This document shows, piece by piece, positions 36,453 through 45,362 of a stretch of 47,639 nt of DNA. The notes below the pieces were generated by a model. The model worked only from the letters and a program-made list of their open reading frames with translations. It was not told the origin of the DNA and searched no databases. The position numbers and the translations under genes are program-made. Numbering within the stretch: position 1 is the stretch's first letter; each line of letters opens with the position of its first letter. This stretch comes from Bacteroidales bacterium (GTDB taxonomy: Bacteria > Bacteroidota > Bacteroidia > Bacteroidales > Muribaculaceae), in NCBI GenBank assembly GCA_020859755.1, contig JAJBVP010000172.1, forward strand, positions 1-47,639, in the 5' to 3' direction.

Positions 36453-39400
36453 TTAACTTACATGGGTGATGTTGGGGTTGAACTCCGATCCGTCAGAGGA
36501 GTAGAAATAAACCGTCCCCTCGGAAGTTATTTTGCCGCCTGACACCACATAGTAGCCGCGGGTGTGGTAGGGCGCGCCGTACTCATAAGTGCCGCCGGAG
36601 AGCGTTTGGGCGTGTTCCACAGGCGCGGCGTCGTAGTACGTGCCGTCGGCGAGGGTCGCGCTTGTTGTCAGTTGCCGGGTGTGTATCTCGTTGTTGTGGC
36701 TGGCGTAGGTCGAGCCGTTGCCGTCCGAGGCGGTGGCCGAGGAGAGGAAGCGGTACACCCGCGTGCCGGTCACGGTGTCCCTCGACCACGTTGTCTTGGT
36801 GGTCACCGGGGTGGTCTCCACGATCTCGATGGTGAACACGGCCACGCTGGCGATGGTCAACTCGACCCACTGGTAGAGGTTCTGCTGGTTCAAGCCCGCG
36901 GGGGAGAGATACCACAGGAGCGTGCCGTCCTCGGCGTAGTAACGCATCAGCGTCATTATGTCGCCCGAGTCGATGGTCAGCGTCTCGGGGCCTATCTCCA
37001 AGGCGATGGCGTTCTCGTTTCCCGACTGGTCGGGGGTGTAGAATATCTCTATCGCGCCGTCGTCGTTGCGGTTGATGGCCGTGCGCAGGTCGCCGTCGGT
37101 GTCGTAGGCGAGGAGCTTGCTCGACTTGATGAACGAGGCCACGAACGAGCCGTCGGAGTTGAACAGCGCGGTGGGGTTCGCCGAGCCGTTGGTAAGCACC
37201 CTGACTTGGTCGGCGTATAGGGTTATCTGTGCGTCAGGCGACGCGGTTATCTCTATGCCCGCGGTCTTCAGCTCCTCGCCGATGGCCGAGGTCTCCAGCG
37301 TTATCTTGCCGGGCAACTGCTCGATGAGCGAGGTGAGCGAGGCATCGCCCTTGTCGGGATAGTCCTCGGGGGCGGCTGACCATGCCGTGGCGCACTCGCC
37401 CTCCTCGAGTTTCAACCCGAAAAGCATAAGCTCTCCCCACACGTTTATGCCGTCGCGTATGTAGAGCATTACCAGTTGCCCGCCGTCCTCCTCGCCGCTG
37501 GCCGTGGCGGTCAGTGTCAGCTCAACCCTTTGCAGGGTGTTGGCCGGGATGGTGTCAGAGGCCGTTGCCCCGGTCAGGTAGGGCGCGCCCGAGTTGCGGC
37601 ACAAACATCCCTCAATGGTTATATCCTTGTTGCAGGTTACCCAGAACGAGAGCGAGTAGGTCTGCCCGGCCTTGATAAGCTCGGGGCGCAGTTTGTAGGC
37701 GAGGTAGCACCAAGTGGCCGTTCCCAGATGCTCGCCGAGAACGTCGATGCCCATGGTGGCGTTGCATTGGCCGGTCATGCCTTTCGCGCTCAGGTCGGAC
37801 ACGGCGAAAGTGATGTTGTCTGAGCCTCCCAACCATCCGCTCGTGCCGTTGTCGGTCCCCAGCAGGAGGTTTCTGCCGTGGCCGGTGGCATAGCTCTCGA
37901 CCTTGCTGTACAAGCCGCCCTCGGTGGTGAATATCGTCTCCAGCACGTCCTGAAGCTCCTCGCTGTCCCCGGTCGAGGACTTGACCACGAACTTGCCGGT
38001 CAGGTAGGCGTCCTGCCCGTAGAGGCCGTATCCCGACAACGCCCCGAGGGTGGCGTCGGTTATGCCGCCCAGATAGCCCATCCTCGCCTTGAGCTTGCCC
38101 GTGAGGACGTTCGAGTTTACGCCCGCGTACACGCTCACCCCGAGGTCGCCCGAAGTGTCGGGGGATATGAACACGAACCCCTGCCTTGTGGCGTCGGCCG
38201 CGACGCCTTGCCAAGCCATGTGGCCCATTTGCACCAGCACGTCGTCGGCTTGCGGGAGCGCGGCCACCTCTGCCTTGGTCAGGTAATCGCCGAGGCAGTG
38301 GAGATAGATGATGGGACTTCCCTCGGAATCCGTGCCGTTGTCGGCGTTGCTGACCACCATCCATCCGCTGCGCAAGGCCGGTACCTGGTAGGTCTCCCCG
38401 TCGGCCAGCACTTGGTCGGTGGTGTACTGCTCGTCCCCGGCCGACATGTCCCAGTTGCTCCAATGCACGATGTCGCCCTGTTGGAACTTGTTGACCTTGC
38501 CCTTGAGGGTCACGGACACTCCCACCACGTTGCCGTTCTCCTTGGCGAACCCGTAGGGCGCGGGATCCTTGACCTCGCCGTGGGCGCGGCTGACCACGAT
38601 GCCGCCGTCCACCGAGTTTATCTCCTCGATGACCAGCTTGGTCACGCTCATGCCCTCGCGGACGGTCAGGTAGTCGGTCACCATCTGCGCCTTGCCGTAG
38701 TCGTCGATGTACGCGCCGTAACCGCTGCCGCCGAGCTGGGCCGCGTCGAACACGCGGGATGTCACCCGGTCGGTTATGGCGACGCCCATCTTGGCCTCGC
38801 CGCTGATGTCGGCCTTGGCCGCGGTCAGGCTCTCCGTGGCGTTGACCGTCGTCCCCTCCACAAGCGCGGACTCGACCTTTGTGCGCCCGGTCACGGTGGC
38901 GAACTCGCCCGCGCCGTCCGCGGTGATGGCCGCTCCCGACTTGCCCTGCACGTAGCTCCCGAACAACGCCCCTCTCAGGAACGTCCACAGGCCGCTGATG
39001 CTCTGGGCGATTTTCTTGCGGGCGAACTCCACGTAGGAGCGCAACGCCGAGAACACGTTGTAGTCGGTCGGTGTTTCCGAATCGTCCACCTGAATGATGC
39101 TCACGCCGTAGCCCGCCGCGGCCGAGGATACGGCCACGATGGATGAGGACAGCGCGCCGGCCTTGAGGTTCAGCGAGTCCACCTTGTCGCTGATCTCGCC
39201 GATGCGGGAGTAGGAGGGTTTCTCGCCCACGGTGTACTTGGGGTTGTCGCTGGGGATGTCCAGTGGTATCTCCCAGCCGATGACGCGGCTCTCGCGGTAA
39301 GTGTCGAAGTAGCCTTCGTGGTAGATGTTGACGCGCTCCCCCAGACGCAGGGCCAAGTACTCGCTGCCGGCCATGTCGGCGGTTATGCGGTCGAGCGCGT

Positions 39401-42047
39401 AGTCGCAACCGAGGGTCACCTCATAGGTCGAGGGGTCGGTGTTGAGTTTCTCCGCGTACTTGAGGGCTTTCTCAAGGAGTTTGTTCTCCGCGTCGGATAT
39501 ATAGTCGGTGTTCTCGTCCGAGAGCATGGCGATGTTGAACCCGGTCAGGTAGAACGTGTCGCCCACCTTTGGCCCCACGTTGTCGGCGGGGAGGTTGGTG
39601 GTGGTGTCGCGCTGGATCTCGAACAGCCAGTGCGTCTCCGTCTTGTAAGTGCCGTTACTCTGCAAGACGTCATAGTCGTAGCTCTTCCACTCCACGTCGA
39701 ACGTCATGCCGTTGAGCGAGCCGCTCTGGAACGTGATTTGCAGGCCGCTTGTGCCTATGAGATAGGACGTGTCGAAAAGGTTGTCGTCGTTGAACTGGTC
39801 GTCCTTGATGAGGTAGGCAGTCCAAGGGATGTAGGTTGTAGAGCCGTCCTGCTCGACGCGCTCGTCCTTGTACGTGCGGGTGACCACGTCAAGCACGGTG
39901 GACTTGTGGGAGGGGTACACGTCCTCGAACGTCACGATTTGCTCCACGGCCTCGTCCTCGAAGTCGAAGTCGCCCACGTCTATGTACCCCGGTATCTCCA
40001 CCAACTGGCCGTTTATCTCGCCATACTCGGGGAGCAGCAGGCGGCGGTTGACAACGCCGTCCGTGGTGATGTCCTGAAGCTCCAGCGTTTTCGTCCCCGT
40101 GCCGGTGCCGTCGTCCACGTAGACGAGGTACTTGGAAGTGAAATACGCGCCCGGGGTCTTGGCGCGGTTGAGCTGGGGCAGCTCGAAGAAGCACCCCACG
40201 TAGTCGCGCGGGTCCCACTCCACGCCGAAATAGCCGCTTTGCAAATCGCCGTAGGGGTTGAACACGCCCTCGAGCGTCTCCTTGACCAGCCCGGTGTGCA
40301 GGTCGAGGATGTTGATTTGTATGCCGCTTATGGTGTACCGCGGCGCGAGGGCGGCTCTCGCCAGACCCTCCATGGCCACCTCCACCTTGAAGTCGTCGGA
40401 ATGCCCGCTCGCGGCCAGCACCTGCTCTATCGTGACCATCGGCTGGACATATATGTCGGTCACGCCAGAGGCGATTTCCACGGTGATGTCCGGGGCGTAA
40501 AGGTGCTTGTTGCCCGAGGATTCGCCCCACTCCACCCACTCGCCGTCGCTGCGCCCCGCGAGTTCCCCGGTGTGGACAATCTTCTCGGTCTGCGTGTTGC
40601 CGTCGTCGTCCAAGAGGTCTTTGCCGAGGTCATCCTTGAGCGTGGTGGTCTCGGCCCAGTCGTAGTAGACGCGCACCGACAATCTCGCCCGCAAACCGAG
40701 CCAAACGCTGTTGGTGATGACCGAGGCCTGCAACGCGCCCATATATATCTGCCACGTTCCCGATGAGGACGAGCCCACACTTTTGATTGTGTACGTCGCG
40801 CCGTCGATTGTCACCTTGCGGTTCTTCTGCAAAGTGCCGTCAAGGTCGTCGGAGAGCGTTCCCGAGGAGGAAGATGAGGAGGTGTCGTCCGCGCTTACGT
40901 CCTGACGCGCGAAATTGGCGTAGACCGGGCCGGCGAGGATGTCGGCCGCGGTGTAGGAGTAGGTGGAGTTGTTCGCCCAGCCCACGAACGCGCCGACCAC
41001 CAAGGTCGAGTCCTCGTCAGGGACGGGGTAGAGGGTTTTCACCATCCCGGCGCCCATGTTGAACCACTCGGCTTTCAGCGGGCGGTTGGGGTCGCCGAAC
41101 ACGTTGTACGATGTCTTGTCCCCCGACACAGTCTGGTACCCCACGTTGGTGTAAAGGGAGCTTATGCCGTTGAATCTCCATGATCCGGGAATCTCCGCGA
41201 CGCCCCCGGTGTTGCCGCCCGCGGTGAACGTCAGGTTCTTGCGGTAGGTGGACGCGAGGTTCTTGTCCGAGCCGTAGACGTAGAGGCGTGTGGCCATGCG
41301 CTCCTGCGAGTCGCTGCGCTCCATCCTCACGGCCTCTTGGAACATATGGAGGTCGACGGTGTCCTCGTCGCGGAGATAGCACTTGCCGAAGCACAGCGTG
41401 TTGCGGTCGAACCACCACTCGGTCTCGTACCCCTCGGCTATCTGGGATATGGCGTCGATGATGTTCGTGCCGTCGAAAGTCATGGTAACGGCCTTGTCCT
41501 TATAGTCATCGTCGATGTCCTCCTCATACACCCGCGCGTCCCAGAACGTGCCGTCGGTCGTAATCTCACCGTCCACGTCTTTCTCGATACCCTCGTTGAA
41601 CAGGAACGTGGCCGTCTCGGGGTTTCTCACGCGCCCGGTCGGGGTCTTGACCGTGCCGAGGGCGTTCATCGCCTTGATGATAAGCGCGGCGTGTTCGGCC
41701 AACGTCTGGCAATAGGAGAACGAGGTCTCGGCGGTGCCCACGTCGGGGAGGAACTTCATCAGCTTGTTGGCGAACTTGCGGTACTGCGCGCGCATCGTCA
41801 CCTCATATATGTATCCCCCGGTCGCGGTGTCGGCCTCGGCCTTGTAGGGGTCGCAAAGCTCATAACGCAGGTTGTCGATTTCCACCCAGTCGCCGAGGCG
41901 CAGGATGGACGGCTCGGCGGCGTGGAAACGGAGTTCCACCTCGTCTTTCTCCATCAGCGTGAAACGCCTGACGGATCCCTTCTCGGGCACCGCCGTCATG
42001 CGGACTTTGTTGTCGGGGGTCTTTATGGTCAACTCGGCTTGCGTCAT
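36453..42047 (-). CDS. Giant tail-tip / baseplate hub protein (Tal-like)
   Basis: The start MTQAELTIKTPDNKVRMTAV at 42047 gives 1864 residues; the frame is open further upstream but shows no likely start there. The first 300 or so residues look like a tail hub: RLGDWVEIDNLRYEL, the EVTMRAQYRKFANKLMKFLP segment, and EGYETEWWFDRNTLCFGKCY. Middle parts are beta-rich, with a helical stretch around SDKVDSLNLKAGALSSSI. A jelly-roll, carbohydrate-binding-like module begins GRNLLLGTDNGTSGWLGG. The C-terminus is Thr/Ser/Tyr-rich. It probably forms the central tail tip of a siphovirus-like tail and is followed by the fibre and lysis genes. No peptidase motif was recognised. The upstream neighbour is a nuclease, not a tape measure or Dit gene. 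Confidence 0.8.
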   Translation of the reverse strand: MTQAELTIKTPDNKVRMTAVPEKGSVRRFTLMEKDEVELRFHAAEPSILRLGDWVEIDNLRYELCDPYKAEADTATGGYIYEVTMRAQYRKFANKLMKFLPDVGTAETSFSYCQTLAEHAALIIKAMNALGTVKTPTGRVRNPETATFLFNEGIEKDVDGEITTDGTFWDARVYEEDIDDDYKDKAVTMTFDGTNIIDAISQIAEGYETEWWFDRNTLCFGKCYLRDEDTVDLHMFQEAVRMERSDSQERMATRLYVYGSDKNLASTYRKNLTFTAGGNTGGVAEIPGSWRFNGISSLYTNVGYQTVSGDKTSYNVFGDPNRPLKAEWFNMGAGMVKTLYPVPDEDSTLVVGAFVGWANNSTYSYTAADILAGPVYANFARQDVSADDTSSSSSSGTLSDDLDGTLQKNRKVTIDGATYTIKSVGSSSSGTWQIYMGALQASVITNSVWLGLRARLSVRVYYDWAETTTLKDDLGKDLLDDDGNTQTEKIVHTGELAGRSDGEWVEWGESSGNKHLYAPDITVEIASGVTDIYVQPMVTIEQVLAASGHSDDFKVEVAMEGLARAALAPRYTISGIQINILDLHTGLVKETLEGVFNPYGDLQSGYFGVEWDPRDYVGCFFELPQLNRAKTPGAYFTSKYLVYVDDGTGTGTKTLELQDITTDGVVNRRLLLPEYGEINGQLVEIPGYIDVGDFDFEDEAVEQIVTFEDVYPSHKSTVLDVVTRTYKDERVEQDGSTTYIPWTAYLIKDDQFNDDNLFDTSYLIGTSGLQITFQSGSLNGMTFDVEWKSYDYDVLQSNGTYKTETHWLFEIQRDTTTNLPADNVGPKVGDTFYLTGFNIAMLSDENTDYISDAENKLLEKALKYAEKLNTDPSTYEVTLGCDYALDRITADMAGSEYLALRLGERVNIYHEGYFDTYRESRVIGWEIPLDIPSDNPKYTVGEKPSYSRIGEISDKVDSLNLKAGALSSSIVAVSSAAAGYGVSIIQVDDSETPTDYNVFSALRSYVEFARKKIAQSISGLWTFLRGALFGSYVQGKSGAAITADGAGEFATVTGRTKVESALVEGTTVNATESLTAAKADISGEAKMGVAITDRVTSRVFDAAQLGGSGYGAYIDDYGKAQMVTDYLTVREGMSVTKLVIEEINSVDGGIVVSRAHGEVKDPAPYGFAKENGNVVGVSVTLKGKVNKFQQGDIVHWSNWDMSAGDEQYTTDQVLADGETYQVPALRSGWMVVSNADNGTDSEGSPIIYLHCLGDYLTKAEVAALPQADDVLVQMGHMAWQGVAADATRQGFVFISPDTSGDLGVSVYAGVNSNVLTGKLKARMGYLGGITDATLGALSGYGLYGQDAYLTGKFVVKSSTGDSEELQDVLETIFTTEGGLYSKVESYATGHGRNLLLGTDNGTSGWLGGSDNITFAVSDLSAKGMTGQCNATMGIDVLGEHLGTATWCYLAYKLRPELIKAGQTYSLSFWVTCNKDITIEGCLCRNSGAPYLTGATASDTIPANTLQRVELTLTATASGEEDGGQLVMLYIRDGINVWGELMLFGLKLEEGECATAWSAAPEDYPDKGDASLTSLIEQLPGKITLETSAIGEELKTAGIEITASPDAQITLYADQVRVLTNGSANPTALFNSDGSFVASFIKSSKLLAYDTDGDLRTAINRNDDGAIEIFYTPDQSGNENAIALEIGPETLTIDSGDIMTLMRYYAEDGTLLWYLSPAGLNQQNLYQWVELTIASVAVFTIEIVETTPVTTKTTWSRDTVTGTRVYRFLSSATASDGNGSTYASHNNEIHTRQLTTSATLADGTYYDAAPVEHAQTLSGGTYEYGAPYHTRGYYVVSGGKITSEGTVYFYSSDGSEFNPNITHVS

Positions 42048-42130
42048 CGTACCGCGAAGTTGGGGAGGATATCCCCTCGGTTGACCAGTCCCGGGCGTTT
42101 TGTCGGCACAAGGGGGCGAATGTGACGAAA

Positions 42131-42159
42131 GAGGGCCTCGCCTCACGGCGACGGCCCTC
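42131..42159 (-). terminator. Hairpin between accessory cassette and tail-tip gene
   Basis: A stem of 12 bp with one bulge (GAGGGCC 42131-42137 with 42153-42159, continuing inward as CGCC with GGCG) has a 4-nt loop. Only a weak TTTC tract follows on the minus strand. It may attenuate read-through from the accessory genes into the tail-tip gene. The rest of 42048-42201 shows no promoter consensus. Confidence 0.45.
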
Positions 42160-42201
42160 CTCACAGACTGATATGAATAACAAGCAAATGAGAAAAAGAA
42201 A

Positions 42202-42453
42202 CTATTCGGTAAGCACCTGCACGGCGAACCCGGCCTTGCGCAGCTCGTCCATGCGGTATCTCTGCAACGGCCGGGGTTTCTGCCCGGGACGCTTGACCTC
42301 CACGAACGAGGCCACGCCGTCCCTCAGGAGCATTAGGTCGGGGAAACCGCTCTTGTTGCAAAGGGTGATTTTCACCACGATGTACCCCTCGCGCTCATAG
42401 CGGCGCACTATATTGCGCTGAATCTCGCTCTCCAACGGCGGCTTGGGTTTCAT
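42202..42453 (-). CDS. VRR-NUC domain nuclease
   Basis: The start MKPKPPLESEIQRNIVRRYE at 42453 overlaps the helicase stop by ATGA and gives 83 residues, the whole of a stand-alone VRR-NUC domain. Catalytic features of the PD-(D/E)XK fold are visible: E9 in ESEIQ, SGFPDLMLLRDG with the aspartate, and FVEVKRPGQKP with glutamate and lysine. Phage VRR-NUC proteins are often paired with an SNF2-like helicase, as here, and may act on branched DNA. Confidence 0.88.
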   Translation of the reverse strand: MKPKPPLESEIQRNIVRRYEREGYIVVKITLCNKSGFPDLMLLRDGVASFVEVKRPGQKPRPLQRYRMDELRKAGFAVQVLTE

Positions 42454-43688
42454 AAGGCGCGGGATTTGTTTTTGTACCACTGGTAGGTGTAGTCGGTCTT
42501 GGCGTGGACGGCGGCGAGGATGTCGGCCTCTATGCCGCAGTCCGAGCATAGGAAGTATATCTGCGCCGGCCTCTCCCGCTCCTTTGACGACAGGCGGTTG
42601 CGGCCTTGCTCATAGGAGAGGTAGGAATACTCAAGGTTAAAAAAGATTAGAGCGTCGGCGGTGTCGAGCCGCACGCCCTCCCTCGCCGAGCGCACCTGAC
42701 CCAGAAAGACAAGCTCGGGGTCGTCGGACGCTTGGAAAACCTCGGGTACGTCAGTCCACTTGGGGAAAGCCTCCTTGAGCATCTCGGCCTCGGTCTGATA
42801 CACGTAGAAAATCGCTTTCTTGCTCTCACGGAACACCACGGCGATGTAGAGAGCCTTGAACGCGTCGGTTATGTGGTGGTTGCCGTCCTCGTCAATGACG
42901 GTCCCCGAGGACAGCTGGTGCAGCTTGCCGAGCAGTTTGGCCGGGGTGTCGGCCAGCACAACCCCTCCCCCGGGCAATTCCAGCACCTTGTCGCGCTCCA
43001 GCGTGCGCAGGGCTTTGCGCGTCCAGTCGCCCATGGGGGCTTCCAAGACGTACTCCTCGATGTTGGCGGTGAACCCGGCCTCCTGCTGGGTGTAGTCGAT
43101 GAACAGGTGCTTGACCACCGCGTCTATCATCCCCTTGCGGGCGTTGGAGTAGTCGTTGATCAGTGTGCCGTTGCGCATCTTGGCCTCGACGTTGACGAAC
43201 ATCTTGGCCCACTTGTAGAACGTGGCGTAAGCCTTGAACGGCGTGTAGGAGGACACCCAGAACTGGTGGTAGATTTGCGAGTAGCTCTCGGGTGTGGGCG
43301 TTCCCGACAGGTAGATGATTGGCTTGCCCTTGCAGATGGCCTTGACCGACTTGGCGCGCTTGCTGGGCTTGGGGTAAGAGCCGAGGGAGTGCGCCTCGTC
43401 GAGGATGATGAGGTCGTATTTCTTAGGGTCTACCTTGTGCGCCGACTCGTAGTTGACTGCGTCGAGGTCGAAAGGAGGGTTGAGCGCGGCGTGGTCGGCG
43501 AGTATGCTGGGGATGGCTTTCAGCTTGGAGATAGCCAGCACTGACTTGGCCCCGTGACGGGCGGCGCAGGCCAGAGCGGTCAGGGTCTTGCCGGTGCGGC
43601 ACTCCATGGCGAGGTAGCACAGCTTGTGGCGGGCGAGCAGCTCCGCTCCCCGGTCGGCGATTTCGTTTTGGTAGTCGCGGAGTTGCAT
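42450..43688 (-). CDS. SNF2-family-like DNA helicase/translocase
   Basis: The 412-residue protein is a superfamily 2 ATPase. It begins with a Q-motif-like LRDYQNEIADRGAELL. Motif I is ECRTGKT (replacing the common GxGKT). Motif II is DEAH in YDLIILDEAHSLGSYPK, and motif III is YLSGTPTPE. The second RecA-like half contains YEQGRNRLSSKER (motif VI region). It is short for a complete SNF2 enzyme. The start overlaps the previous stop as TAATG and its end overlaps the VRR-NUC gene, so the two probably act together in phage DNA replication or recombination. Confidence 0.88.
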   Translation of the reverse strand: MQLRDYQNEIADRGAELLARHKLCYLAMECRTGKTLTALACAARHGAKSVLAISKLKAIPSILADHAALNPPFDLDAVNYESAHKVDPKKYDLIILDEAHSLGSYPKPSKRAKSVKAICKGKPIIYLSGTPTPESYSQIYHQFWVSSYTPFKAYATFYKWAKMFVNVEAKMRNGTLINDYSNARKGMIDAVVKHLFIDYTQQEAGFTANIEEYVLEAPMGDWTRKALRTLERDKVLELPGGGVVLADTPAKLLGKLHQLSSGTVIDEDGNHHITDAFKALYIAVVFRESKKAIFYVYQTEAEMLKEAFPKWTDVPEVFQASDDPELVFLGQVRSAREGVRLDTADALIFFNLEYSYLSYEQGRNRLSSKERERPAQIYFLCSDCGIEADILAAVHAKTDYTYQWYKNKSRAL

Positions 43689-44089
43689 TACAGCGAGGCG
43701 TTAAGGTGGTTCTTGAGGTCTTCGGCGAGAGAATGCGCCAGCTCGGGGTTGGCGGGCGTGGGACTGAACACGCGGACGGTGGTGGCCGAGATTTGCACCG
43801 ACCACACGCCGCCGCGGGAGTGTTCGAGGGTGGCCTTGTTGCGTGGGAGGGATTTGAGCCTGCGGGCGTAGGTCAGGAGCTTTCGGCGCTCCTCGGCGAC
43901 GGCGTCGGTCAGTTTGGCGTCCGGGGCGAGGGCTGTAAGCTCGTTGACCCGGTCGTTCAGGAGGTTGGTTTGCTCGACGAGGAAACGGTTTGTGTCCTCG
44001 GCTCTCGCCCAGCGGCGGCGGTAGTGGTTGGCGCACAGGGTGGCGCAGAGCAGGGCGAGGAAAAGAATGATGATTGTGGCTGTGGTCAT
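43688..44089 (-). CDS. Membrane-anchored coiled-coil protein, paralogue A
   Basis: The start MTTATIIILFLALLCATLCA at 44089 gives 133 residues. One N-terminal membrane helix is followed by a coiled coil (about 30-75) and a small C-terminal domain (VWSVQISATTVRVFSPTPAN, then LAHSLAEDLKNHLNASL). The same layout and the end motif LAxDLxxxLN are found in the product at 45359. The open frame upstream overlaps the radical SAM gene and is not used. Function is unknown. Confidence 0.75.
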   Translation of the reverse strand: MTTATIIILFLALLCATLCANHYRRRWARAEDTNRFLVEQTNLLNDRVNELTALAPDAKLTDAVAEERRKLLTYARRLKSLPRNKATLEHSRGGVWSVQISATTVRVFSPTPANPELAHSLAEDLKNHLNASL

Positions 44090-44102
44090 AATCGTTTGTT
44101 GT

Positions 44103-44951
44103 TTATTGGTTGTCAACCCTGAGGTTGCAGCAATCCCCGGGGTTGGGGTTGAAGTTGTTCTTCCAATAGTCGTAATGTTCGGTGTAGTCCTCGCATACGG
44201 ACACGTCGAAAATCTTGATTCGGTTGAGGATTCGAATTTTCTCCTCGAGGGGCAAGTGGCGGTAACCGCCCTCCTTGAGTGTATATTTGGAGTAGTCGAT
44301 ATCGAACCACGACTTGATCCAGGAGTTGACCCTGAGGAACTCCACCACGGCCTTGCGCAAGCCGAGGGAGTTGAGCGTGTCGAAGTCAATGAACTCCTCT
44401 ATTAGCGGGGAGAGCCTGACGGCCACGTCGAACCCGGCCTTTTGCAGTTTCTTTATCGCGTCGACACGGCGGGATGGCGAGGGGGCGCGCTCGTAATTCA
44501 GGCGTTGGTACAGCTCGTCCGAGGTGGTGGTGAGGGATATCTGGATGTGGGCAAGGCCCTTGTCCATGATTCTCAGGTACTCGTCGGCGGCGACGAGGTC
44601 GGACTTGGTGACGATGAGGTAGCCCACGCAATACTCGTTGAGCAGCTCGATGGTCTTGTAGGTGTTGCGGAGAAAACCCTCGCAGGGCTGGAAGCAATCG
44701 GTCATCCCGCCGAGCCTGACGATTTGCCCCTTTGGCAGGCGGGCGACCGCTTTCTCGATTTTGACGATATCGGCCACGGCGGGCTGGGAGCTGTCCCACA
44801 TCTTGCGGAAGTCGAGCAGTGACTTGGCGTAGCAGTAGTCGCAGTCGTGCTGGCAACCCCGGCCGAACGTGTCGAGGCGGGTGGGATAGTGGCATTTCTG
44901 ACCCTCGCCGCCACCCACGGTCTTGAGGAAGGATTTGAATTCTCTTATCAT
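44103..44951 (-). CDS. Radical SAM protein of a phage
   Basis: The 282-residue enzyme carries the radical SAM cluster motif CxxxCxxC at C33, C37 and C40 (RGCQHDCDYCYAKS), followed by a TIM-barrel-like body with VRLGGMTDCFQPCEG and YLIVTKSDLV. It resembles the spore photoproduct lyase branch of the superfamily in overall pattern, but I see no basis for assigning a substrate. A tandem cysteine pair near the C-terminus (NPGDCCNLRV) might bind a second cluster or the substrate. It starts by ATGA overlap with the preceding small gene, within the accessory cassette. Confidence 0.88.
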   Translation of the reverse strand: MIREFKSFLKTVGGGEGQKCHYPTRLDTFGRGCQHDCDYCYAKSLLDFRKMWDSSQPAVADIVKIEKAVARLPKGQIVRLGGMTDCFQPCEGFLRNTYKTIELLNEYCVGYLIVTKSDLVAADEYLRIMDKGLAHIQISLTTTSDELYQRLNYERAPSPSRRVDAIKKLQKAGFDVAVRLSPLIEEFIDFDTLNSLGLRKAVVEFLRVNSWIKSWFDIDYSKYTLKEGGYRHLPLEEKIRILNRIKIFDVSVCEDYTEHYDYWKNNFNPNPGDCCNLRVDNQ

Positions 44952-45142
44952 TGGTTAGAGGTTAGTGTTTCCAATTCGGCACGCAGTCTCGCGGACGGCA
45001 TCGCGGCGAGGCGGGCGGCGAGCCAATCAACGCCAGCCTTGAATCCCGCGATGTAGTCGTAGTCGGTTGAGAAGAGTTCGTGGCCAGCCCACGCTTGTTC
45101 GGCGGCATGGCAGATGGTGTCGTAGGTGATTTCGGTTTCCAT
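44948..45142 (-). CDS. Small acidic protein, unknown
   Basis: The start METEITYDTICHAAEQAWAG at 45142 gives 64 residues, mostly helical by composition, ending ARLRAELETLTSNQ. It overlaps the radical SAM gene by ATGA. An internal segment, YDYIAGFKAGVDWLA, resembles short helical phage proteins of unknown role. An AACCAAACCACC-type leader lies upstream. A longer frame is open, but its start would overlap the preceding gene. Confidence 0.65.
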   Translation of the reverse strand: METEITYDTICHAAEQAWAGHELFSTDYDYIAGFKAGVDWLAARLAAMPSARLRAELETLTSNQ

Positions 45143-45167
45143 TGCTGTTGGTGGTTTGGTTGATATG

Positions 45168-45362
45168 TCAATTTGCGGAAGATTGGCGCATTTTGGCTTG
45201 TTTAATTTTCTTGATGACACGTTGCCACCAAGGGGGACGCGGGCACCAGCACAGGCAGGTTTGGTAGGGCGTGGTGACTTCGTTCCAAATCCAGCATAGG
45301 CCGTCGCGCTCGCCCTTGGGTCGCTCCCATTTGCGGCAGTGCTTGCAGATTTCCTGTTTCAT
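45168..45362 (-). CDS. Small Cys-rich, probable zinc-binding protein
   Basis: The 64-residue product has cysteines C6 and C9 (CKHC), C23, and C36, C38, C40 (CLCWC), with several tryptophans and a basic C-terminus. The pairs suggest a zinc ribbon or a metal site. The start overlaps the previous stop by ATGA. No family was recognised. Confidence 0.7.
   Translation of the reverse strand: MKQEICKHCRKWERPKGERDGLCWIWNEVTTPYQTCLCWCPRPPWWQRVIKKIKQAKMRQSSAN

Noticed and set aside
37878-40766. Two long plus-strand frames (422 and 482 residues) opposite the tail-tip gene
   Set aside because: Rich in Val, Gly, His and Arg, without domains; they mirror the codon bias of the minus-strand gene.
42048-42164. 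Upstream extension of the tail-tip gene to 42164
   Set aside because: The extra residues are Arg/Pro-rich and cover the hairpin; the start at 42047 fits the expected hub domain.
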